From: Sesamum alatum
Lineage: Eukaryota > Streptophyta > Magnoliopsida > Lamiales > Pedaliaceae
Direction of reading: 5' to 3'
Assembly (NCBI GenBank): GCA_034509735.1
Contig: JACGWO010000008.1
Span: 16,627,864 to 16,691,863, forward strand
Length of the DNA stretch: 64,000 bases
This document shows, piece by piece, positions 56,061 through 64,000 of the stretch; the first letter of the stretch is position 1, and every line of letters begins with the position of its first letter. The notes under the pieces were generated by a model that saw only the letters and a list, made by a program, of their open reading frames with translations, did not search any database and was not told the origin of the DNA. Made by a program: the position numbers and the translations under genes.

Positions 56061-56088
56061 AATTAAAAAAATGAATTCCATAGTCCAA

Positions 56089-56224
56089 ATTTCAAGTGCA
56101 AAATTAAATGTGATAAACCCTACAATTTACGACATGCTTTAAAACAGAAATTAAAGCCACGTAGAACATACATATACACGTATAGCACATAAAACCCTAG
56201 GCCTATACACCTTTTAGCGCAAAT
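56089..56224 (-). other. K/L leader, part nearest LTR L
   Basis: It continues the leader after LINE-2. On the minus strand it includes GGTGTATAGGCCTAG and TATGTGCTATACGTG, equivalent to the first bases after the primer-binding site of D. The TGGTATCAGAGCC primer-binding site itself is missing between this and the LTR. Confidence 0.65.
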
Positions 56225-58174
56225 TGGATTGTTCGGGGAGGAAACGTGAGTGCGGAAGCGCGGAATTTAAAAGCAAGAAACGTAAATCATACCTAAATGA
56301 TGGAATTTAAAGAGATCATTCAGGGGGTGTTCCCTTGAACCTCCCGGGCGTTTGGTGTATATGATGAATAAAATAAAAACGTACATGCTACATTTATGGA
56401 AGCCTAGGGTTGAAACGAAGAAAGCGTAGTAAACGCTACTTACCCGTTGTAGATTTCTTCGTTTGGCTACACGTGTTGTTCTATGTTTTGCCACTGAGAT
56501 CCCAATGTAGCAATCCTGTAAATCGTCCACGCAACTCACCGGATCTTAATTCCCCCATGCTATCAAGAGATCAAGAAGAAAAAGGGAGGACAAATCAACT
56601 TAGCGTTATGAATTAACGTGATTGATCTGTCTAATATTCTGTTGTATCGAAGACAAGGAAGCAAGGGGTTTTCTTGGAGTGAATAGAGAAGATGGGGACG
56701 AGAGATTGAGAGAGGGCGGTCGTGTGGTGTGTGTGAGAGTGTGTGAGATGAGAGTGTAGGATTAGTATGTGCGTGTGTGTATTTTGAGTATTTATAGGAA
56801 ACATGTTTCCCTATTCCTACTCAAACTCTCTTTAAAGAGGCACACTTTGACTAGGACTTTGACCTAGTCAAATCCTAGTCAACTTAGGCTTTGATTAAGT
56901 CAAACTTAATCATAGCCCTTCATCTCATCAAGCCCCCCAGGTTCAATCTTGTCCGTCCATCCTTTGATGGGCTTTATGGATTATTTTAAATCATATTTAA
57001 AATAGTCCATTGGGCTTCTAATAAATATTTGAGCCTAAGAATAATATTTTTATCTAGTTAAAGATGGAAATAGCCCACTCCCTAATTCCATAAATCCCAT
57101 TTATGAGTCAAGTCTATTTAATCTAACTGAAGACTTGACACTCCAAGAAGAGAACCAATTTAATCTAATTAAATTGTTCGATCTCCCGGAATTAATCCCA
57201 AATTAATTCCTTCATTTTTAGTGAATTGTGTGTGATTCTTTAAGTTCATCCTCAGCTAGATTTGGTCGAATTTTCAATCATCACATGACTGGAATTCATC
57301 CTTCAAATGGGTGGTCGCCTATCAACGATCCATGGTACTAGAGACTAGATGAATTTTTATGGCGTGAACATTTAGGTTCTAGAGTACTATGTACTTCCGT
57401 GTACTACCTCGCAACTATAGTCTAGGGTATGGACCTTGGACGTCGGTACCCATTCTTGACGTAAGCCTAGGCTCGTCCACACTAAACGTCACTGGGATCC
57501 TATCCCACTGTTCAGTCACTATGGCCACAGATTTATGGAGGACGAGTCTTAGAGTATAAGTGAGATACTAGTGTCAATCATTTTGACAGGAGACGGATTC
57601 TATATTTAGACCTACTGTCCATACTACACATCTTGACTGCACTAGATAGAGCTTATAACAACCAAGTCTCTTTTCTTGGTAGCCTCTTGCCAACTTAAGA
57701 TGCATGCATGGTGTGTGTGTGACCACAATAGTCCCTCAAGTCCGAGGACCAATCTCGTACTGTCGAAACCAGGAATTTGAGTCATATCAACCAACCCACT
57801 CAAAGTTTCCCATATGACGATTCCCGCGAGTCACCTCAGTCAGTCGGCACCGAGCTGGCTAACCCACTAATATTGCATGGACGACTCTCGTCACTTGTCG
57901 ATGAAACGTGACTACAATTACTTAGTGCAAGTCTCAAATGGACCTTCGACACCTAATCTCAAGGTCTTTTGACTTGGAGTATTTCAGACCGATCCACAAA
58001 ACTGATTTCATGACTTGCCATCCTATGCGCAGTCCAGTTCTTGGATTAACCTTCAGTCTGTGGGCTTTGGTTGTGCATTGAATAGTTCAGAATAAACTTT
58101 ATTTAAACACCTAATGTCATAAATATGTTAGATGAGCCTAACAAGATTGGAGTCATGGTCACCTATTCTAACAT
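56225..58174 (-). repeat. LTR L (5' LTR of K/L)
   Basis: It starts (minus strand) TGTTAGAATAGGTGACC at 58174 and ends near GAACAATCCA at 56225, short of the usual last dozen bases. It is 1,950 bp. The U3 hairpin lies at 57940-57966 with altered arms (CTTGA type). It matches the non-J parts of the composite 3' LTR. Confidence 0.82.
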
Positions 58175-58950
58175 CTTTTGCTACCGAGTGATGCCATTCA
58201 AATTAAAGAATGTTGGAGCAACTTATTAGAGAGTGGTGAACAAAGCCTTTAAGCAAATGATAGGCCAGAATATGGAAGTCTACATCGATGATATGCTGGT
58301 CAAAAGCTGCTATAGAGAAAGCTATGTTTGAGACCTATAGGAATGTTTCGGCATCATAAGGCAATTGGGGATGAAACTCAACACCTCCAAATGCACCTTT
58401 GGAGTACGAGGAGGAAAGTTCCTAGGATACCTGGTCTCACACAGAGGAATTGAAGCAAACCCTAAAGAAATAAAAGTAATACAATAAAATGACCCCCACC
58501 CCCCCACCCCCCAAAAAAAACCAAAACGGAAGTTCAGAGACTAGCAGGAAGAATGGCGGCCCTAAATAGATTTATTTCACGAGGAGCCGAGAAGGGATTC
58601 CCTTTATTCAGGATCCTCATAAAGATAGAAGATTTTTCTATGAATCAAGAATGCCAAGAAGTGTTTGAAAAACTGAAGAAGTACTTGTCTACCCCTTAAA
58701 TACTAACCAAACCACGACAGGGAGAAAGGTTGTACATATACCTTGTAGCATCTGATCATGCAGTAATTGATATAACGGTAAGGGTAGAAGGAAGAGAATA
58801 CTAGCCTGTTTATTACGTCAGCAGGGTCCTACAAGGAGTGGAGCCAAAATACCCCCCCTATCGAGAAACTAGCATTGGCCCCAATAGTGGCTTCAAGACA
58901 ACTGCACCCATACTTTCAGTCCCACCAAGTAATGGTGCTAACAAATCAAC
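58175..58950 (+). pseudogene. Ty3/gypsy RT C-terminal piece and RNase H
   Basis: The plus strand reads FCYRVMPFKLKNVGATY, a stop, VVNKAFKQMIGQNMEVYIDD with MLVKS, then MKLNTSKCTFGVRGGKFLGY, LVSHRGIEANPKEIK and VQRLAGRMAALNRFISRGAE. These are consecutive RT and connection motifs of plant Tat-type gypsy elements, with the YIDD active site intact. The RNase H (LYIYLVASDHAV) follows, with stops. A C/A-rich run at about 58488-58520 disrupts the frame. Confidence 0.82.
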
Positions 58951-59039
58951 CCTTGAAGCATAATCTAGCAAGCCCAAACACCTCGGGAAGGATGATCAAA
59001 TGTGTTGTAGAATTAAGCGAACACAGAATCAAATTCCAA

Positions 59040-59363
59040 CCATGACCCTCTATAAAGGCACAAGTCCTAGCAAATTTCATCATGGAACTCGCAGGAGGAG
59101 ATGATAAGGAGAAACAAGAAGTTTGGAAAATGTTTGCAGATGGATTTTCCACCTCAACAAGAAACAGGGTTGGAATAGTACTTGAAAGCCCCAAAGCAGA
59201 CATCATGGAATACGCCACCCTCGAATTCCCCGCTTCAAATAACGCAGCTGAATACGAGGCTAGTTTGGTCGAAAGAAAGTTGATCCACGCGTCGGGAGCC
59301 AGAAGGGTACACGTTTTCAGTGACTTCATCAGCCAAGCTGAAGGAGAATACGAGGCACGATAG
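59040..59363 (+). pseudogene. Second RNase H (Tat-type aRNH) of the gypsy element
   Basis: The 93-residue stretch from 59082 reads WKMFADGFSTSTRNRVGIVL, then ESPKADIMEYATLEFPASNN, AAEYEASLVERKLIHASGAR and VFSDFISQAEGEYEAR. The acidic positions are seen as Asp in FADG, Glu in AAEYEA and Asp in VFSDF. This extra RNase H after the ordinary one is known from Tat-lineage gypsy elements. It is the main ground for placing this element there. Confidence 0.75.
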
Positions 59364-60344
59364 GAAAAGATGACAAGATACTTGTCAAAACTACAAGAAG
59401 AAAGGGAAAATTCCAATAATTCAGCCTCAGATAAATTCCCAGAGAAGAGAATTCGACTGTTGATCAATTGGCCAGCTCGATTCACTTTTTCTAGGGAAGA
59501 AGCATAACCCTGCTATCAGCCACACAATCAATGTTAAATCAAGAAGAAAAGGAGAGAGAAGAAAGCAAAGAAGATTTTGCAGGAGAAAATTTGTCCACTA
59601 AATGGGAAACCCCCATTATTCAATTCGTTTAAGACGGGACTTTGCCACAAGACCAGAGAGAAGCCAGGAAGATAAAGATAAGATCCGCCAGATTGTCTTG
59701 ATAGAAGACGAACTTTACAAGAAAGGGTTCTCCACCCCACTACTAAAATGCTAAGGCCATGAACGGGCAGAATATGTCCTCCGTGAAATACATGAAGGCA
59801 GTTACGACAACCATTTAGGATACCGTTCCTTAGCCAAGAAAGTCCTAAGGCAGAGATACTATTGCTCGACTTTGTTGAAAGGCACGTCTGCCTTAGTACG
59901 AAAGTGCTCGCCATGCCAAAGGCACGCAAACTACTTGCATAATCCTGCCGCTTTCATGAAGACTCTAGAGAGCCCTTGCCCCTTTGATATGTGGGGGATG
60001 CACATACTACGAAAGTTGCCTCGCGCAGTAGGGCACAAGGGATACTTAATCGTCGCCATTGATTATTTTACCAAATAATTGGACGCGGAACCATTGGAAA
60101 GAGAAGGAAGTAATTAAATTTGTCTAGAAAAATATCATCTGCCGATTTGATTCCAAGAGCACTAGTCACTGATAATTGAACTCAATTCCAAGAGAGCCAA
60201 ATGAAAAGTTCACTAGAGGAATTGGAAATAAAGCACTACTCACATTAATGAACAACCCTCAGGCAAACGGGCAAGCAAAAGTGACTAATCTGGCATTTCT
60301 TCATCACCTAAAAACACGTCTAGGAAATGCCAAGGGAAATTGGG
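59364..60344 (+). pseudogene. Ty3/gypsy integrase, N-terminal and core
   Basis: From about 59760 the plus strand reads LREIHEGSYDNHLGYRSLAK and VRKCSPCQRHANY, the His-His-Cys-Cys zinc-binding region, then FDMWGMHILRKLPRAVGHKG and YLIVAIDYFTK. The first catalytic position, usually Asp after WGM, is His here. Later pieces are broken by stops and end NAKGNW at 60344, where solo LTR N is inserted. 59364-59760 is a degraded RNase H-integrase spacer. Confidence 0.75.
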
Positions 60345-62480
60345 TGTTGGAATGGGTGACCAGAAAGTCAATGAGGTTGATTGTTCTGTGAACCATTTCA
60401 CAATCTTTGTTTACAATTAATATTATGCTGATGAATATAGTAAGGATTCATCGATGGCAACAATACGTTTGTTGTGCTTACTACTAGCATTGAACAGGTT
60501 TCGATGTCACAACAAACGCCTACAGACCGGACATGTGAATCCAAGAAGTTGGACTGTGCATAGATTGGAGGTTATGGAACCAACTTCTGTGGATCGGTAT
60601 GAAACACTCCAAGTCGAGGACCTCGAGATTGAGTATCGAGGGTCCAAGAGAGACTAACACTAAGGATCGCAACCGGGTTTCACCGACGAGAGACGTAGGT
60701 CGTCCATGCGATCTTAGTGGGTTGGTTGGCAGACAATCGGCTGACTGAGGTGACTCACGGGGATCGTCATATGGAAGCCACACAGGCTTGGTCGGTATGA
60801 CTAGTAATCATGGTTCCGATAGTACGGGATTAGTCCTCGAACTTGAGGAATCACGACAGTCTCTTACATACGAAGGTTGTATCTAAGATCTAGCGAGCGG
60901 TGACTATATCGTGAGGTATGATCATCATAAGCCTTGTCCAGTGCAGTCAGAGTATGTAGTGAGGATGGTGGATTCCAAGATAGAATCTGTCCCCTGTCAA
61001 GATTGTGACAGCGAGATCTCCCATGCGCTCTGAGATGGTTTAAACTCTCAAACTCTATGGCCATAGCATTTATTGAGTGGGAAAAGTATTTTGTACGTCG
61101 ATCATAGAGTTAAACTTATCTCGGGTTTGAAGAATAGATGAATAGTCGAGGATGGGAACCGACGCCCAATTCCATGCCCTAGACTAAGGCTGGGAGACGG
61201 CCTACAGTAGGACCGTACCTGTATGAACATTCGGAGCCTAAATGTTCACGCCGCATATTCACCTAGTCCCTAGTGTCATGGACCATTGCTAGACGACCAC
61301 CCATGGTAACGGGCGATTCTGGTTATAGGATAATTGGAAGTAATTGTGTTGAGGAACACACACCCAAGTCTAGCTGGGGGTGAACCTAAAGAGTCACACT
61401 CGATTCACCAGAACATGACGAAATTAATTTAGAATTAATTTCGGAAGGTAGAGATTAATTTAATTAGATTAAACTAATTTCTTGGAGAGAATAAATAATT
61501 GGATCACTTACATAAAAATTCATGATTGTCCGAAAGACTAATTAATTGGATTAATTAGTTTTGGGTTTTAAGCCTTTAAATTAATTGGATTAATTTATGG
61601 ACTTGATTCATAACTTGAATTTATGAAATAATAAGATTGGGCTTCCCTTTTAATTGAATTAAAAGGGTGAATTTTATGTTGGGCTTAAATATTAAATTAG
61701 ATTCAATATAGAGTCTATTGGACCTTTGGACCACTTAAATTAGATTTAATTAGGACCGGTCCATAAAGCCCAAGAAAGATGAACGGATGAGATTTGGTCT
61801 TGGAGAATTAAGATGGATGACCGAGATTAGTCCTAGAATAGTTTGGACTAGGTCAACTCTCTAGAGTATGTGTATTGTGTGCCTCCTTTGAAGGAGTTCA
61901 TGTAGGTTAAGTAACCTAGTTACTTATAAACACCTACTAACACACACATACACATACTAATCTCTACAACACATTCCCACGCCGGCGCCTCCTCTCTTCT
62001 CCATCTCTCTCGTCCACTCTCCTCTCTCTCCTTCTCCAAGATTATCCTTGTTCTACTTGATTCGATCAAGGAAGAACAACGGGACATCGACCGCGTTAAT
62101 TCATAGTGTTGGGTTGATGTCTCTACCCCTACGTTTTCTTGCTAGCATGAGAGACGTGACGACCCGGTGAATTGCATGGACGAATGTGGAGGATCTCTAT
62201 GTTGAGGTCTTGGAGACGTGGATCTGGAACAACGCGTGTAGCCGAATGAAGAAAACTACAGGGGTAATGTTTTCTCTTTACGTTTTCATGTTCCTTTAAA
62301 TTCTATGGTCGTGAGTTCTTCTTGTTTTTTTTTTACACGTAATACACCGAATGCCCTGGAAGAAACAAAGGAACACCCCTTGAACTGGATTTAACATTGC
62401 CTTTAATTCCATTATATCACTTTTAATTTCAAAGTTTCCACACTTCGGCCGCATGTCTGCAGGGCCGATCCACACTTTCA
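60345..62480 (+). mobile_element. Solo LTR N
   Basis: It starts TGTTGGAATGGGTGACC and ends CCGATCCACACTTTCA. The flanks are TTGGG (60340-60344) and TTGAG (62481-62485), four of five matching. It is 2,136 bp. The gypsy integrase resumes in frame right after the duplication, confirming insertion. The U3 hairpin is near 60616-60643 (CTCGA/TCGAG arms), and a TTATAAA box lies near 61923. Confidence 0.9.
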
Positions 62481-62600
62481 TTGAGTGCAGGAACTTCCTA
62501 GAGTTTTATGGGAATTCTATAATATAGGAATTCCTCACTCAAACTCTAAAACAAAACGAAAAATGAACTTTAAAATAAAGGATAACATGAGCAAAAACAC
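62481..62600 (+). pseudogene. Ty3/gypsy integrase, continuation
   Basis: After the target duplication the plus strand reads QELPRVLWEFYN, continuing the integrase motif GNWV-ELP-VLW that was cut at 60344. The sequence then decays. The rest of the integrase C-terminus is not recognisable. Confidence 0.7.
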
Positions 62601-62696
62601 GTGAGAATAACATAGAAGTGAAATATCTTCACATTGTTTGCAGTAAAGGGTTCAAAAGCATAAAGGATAAAACAAGATAAAGTATATGAAATCCTA

Positions 62697-63495
62697 TCAA
62701 CTATGGCCCAACAGTGGCTGACACATTGTCTTGCGCAACAATAGTTTCCTCGTCCAAGGAGCAACGCCCTCGCCACCTTCCTCGGATCCCCCTAAGTCTG
62801 CCACCGAAGGATCAAGAAATAAGAAATCTTCCCCTGGAAAGCACCTAAAAGAACGAAGAGTAGCACAACACACCTGGATTGTTTGGTCATACACTTCATT
62901 GGCCTTAGCAAGGGCTGCTAACTTGAAATCCCTAGATTTCTCAAATTTCTTCCTTGAAGTCAGCTTTGACACACTCCAAGTATATCTTCCCGACTTCCGA
63001 CTTGAGGAACTTGGAGCTAGAAGCAACCTGACGATGGAGCAAATCCCTAAGCTCCTTTCCTAAAGCAATAGATGCAGCAAGCTCCCCCTCCAAACATTCT
63101 TTGGCCTTGTTAGCCTCTGCCAAAGCCAGAGTCAGAAGAGTAATTTCCACTTGATACTTCTTAAAGCGCTTGGAGGCTACCTCCGCCAAAGTGGTAACCT
63201 ACCAAGAAAGTTGAAAGAAACCAGGTTCAAAAAGCAAAAACTTCAATAAAAACGCAAATTAAGTATAAAAGGAGAAGAAAATACGTACCCTCATGGACTC
63301 TCAGCAAAGCATGCTTGCAAAGCCGTCATCGAAGAGGTCGAAAAACTTTGACACATCAAAATCGCTTATCACGGTTCGAAGTTTCTCTCTCGCTATTTGG
63401 ACATCTGCCACATCCCAATATGAAAAACACCTTCGCGACGGTGAGTCCCATATGAGAAGTAATCCTTTCCCATACCATGAGAGCTGCGTCAGAAG
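62697..63495 (-). pseudogene. Antisense ORF downstream of gypsy pol, with probable intron
   Basis: On the minus strand an N-terminal segment (SDFDVSKFFDLFDDGFASML, about 63290-63410) is followed by a probable 90-bp intron (63199-63288: GTACGT at its 5' end, TTGGTAG at its 3' end). A coiled-coil-like exon follows (ASKRFKKYQVEITLLTLALA, then AEANKAKECLEGELAASIAL). After a frameshift near 62945 comes AALAKANEVYDQTIQ and an acidic tail (DPSVADLGGSEEGGEG). It resembles the plant proteins called putative gypsy-type transposon domain (Transposase_28). Tat elements are known to carry antisense extra ORFs in this position. Confidence 0.55.
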
Positions 63496-64000
63496 TGTTA
63501 GAATAGGTGACCATATAGCCAATCTTGGTAGGCGAATTGTAACCTACGTCTGAAAAATTTTGAGGTTTCAATAAATCCTTAATGAATAAGAATTGAAATT
63601 CATTTGGCACGTACTTTGTTTGTGTTCACTTTATCTGCTTTATAACTATTCACTACACAAACAAAGCCTACAGACTGAAATCGCTTTTCGGGGACTGGGA
63701 CTACGCTTGGAGGTAGGTCCATGAAATCAGTTCCACCGAATCAGTCTGGAAATCTCCAAGTCAAGGAATCTCAAAAGTGGGGTACCGAGATTCCCCTTGA
63801 GACTTGCACTAAGCATCTGCTGTCGTATTTCGTCGACGGGTGACGAGGGTCGTCTAAGCAGTGCTAGTGGGTTGGCCTGCTGGGGAGCGGTTGACTGAGG
63901 TGACTCATGGGAACCATCTTAAGGAGGGCCTTGAGTAGGGTCGGTTAGGTATGACGTGTGTTCCCGATTCCAACGGTACAGGTCAAGTCCTTTGACTTAA
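63496..64000 (+). mobile_element. LTR P, start of a copia LTR running off the window
   Basis: It starts TGTTAGAATAGGTGACC after AGAAG (63491-63495) and continues beyond 64000. It is very similar to fragment J. The U3 hairpin GGAATCTC/GAGATTCC lies at 63765-63794 with perfect arms. Whether it is a solo LTR or the start of a full element cannot be told. Confidence 0.85.

Larger units (their letters stand above)
48332..56070 (+). mobile_element. LINE-2: full-length dead L1-type retrotransposon
   Basis: Plus strand, about 7.7 kb: 5' UTR, ORF1, ORF2 (endonuclease, RT, zf-RVT, RNase H), a repeat-bearing 3' UTR and a short A tail at 56061-56070. An 18-bp target duplication with one mismatch flanks it (48314-48331 and 56071-56088, starting ATGAATTCCAT). 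It inserted in the leader of K/L. It is unrelated in detail to LINE-1. Many stops and frameshifts make it inactive. Confidence 0.9.
41150..58174 (-). mobile_element. Element K/L: copia element inserted in gypsy RT, carrying LINE-2
   Basis: Orientation is minus: 5' LTR L (56225-58174), leader (interrupted by LINE-2), gag, integrase, RT and RNase H, polypurine tract, and a composite 3' LTR (41150-43116). Target duplications are TCTTC (41145-41149) and TCTTT (58175-58179), four of five matching. The gypsy RT frame resumes on the far side, which fixes both ends. The element is older than D: it has many stops, a lost zinc knuckle and protease, and a lost primer-binding site. Confidence 0.85.

Overview
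This is a transposon-dense stretch of a flowering-plant nuclear genome, probably a eudicot. I can support no host protein gene, rRNA, tRNA or CRISPR array. The plant origin rests on Ty1/copia elements primed by initiator Met-tRNA, two L1-type LINEs whose ORF2 carries a plant-type RNase H, a Ty3/gypsy element with the second RNase H of the Tat lineage, several MITEs, and AT-rich spacers with long dinucleotide runs. An asterid is a guess only.

Layout. 1-10,850 is AT-rich DNA with MITEs and a dead 6.5 kb LINE (LINE-1, minus strand) that splits a Tourist-like MITE. 10,853-40,718 is dominated by one copia family with unusually long LTRs (2.1-2.3 kb). It holds solo LTR A (10,853-13,071); truncated LTRs B and C (14,533-17,383); a C-element leader (17,384-31,094) interrupted by a complete element D (17,855-28,001) and by solo LTR E (28,395-30,459); and a minus-strand element F/G (31,560-40,718) with a nearly readable gag-pol, inserted in the gag relic (H) of a different copia element. 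From about 40,945 to the right edge the base layer is a plus-strand Ty3/gypsy element (Tat-like). Its RT is split by copia element K/L (41,150-58,174), which itself contains LINE-2 (48,332-56,070). Its integrase is split by solo LTR N (60,345-62,480). Downstream of its pol lies an antisense, apparently intron-containing ORF, broken by LTR P (63,496 to the edge).

How the parts relate. Clean 5-bp target-site duplications support solo LTR A (TTACA), element D (ATTAG) and solo LTR E (CAGTT). One-mismatch duplications support F/G, K/L and N. In the gypsy element the reading frame resumes on the far side of both K/L and N, which proves the nesting order there. D is the youngest insertion: its two LTRs differ only by single-base run-length changes. 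Its gag-pol is nevertheless a stop-ridden relic, so it must have moved using proteins supplied by relatives. F/G is the nearest thing here to a protein donor, but it too is broken.

The least expected signal is non-coding. Copies of the long copia leader share small hairpins with changes on both arms, and a pair of odd palindromes always 80-82 bp apart. The LTR U3 carries another hairpin whose arms vary together between subfamilies. These look like maintained RNA or DNA structures in a family whose non-autonomous members still move. All comparisons were made by eye; no alignment or folding program was run.
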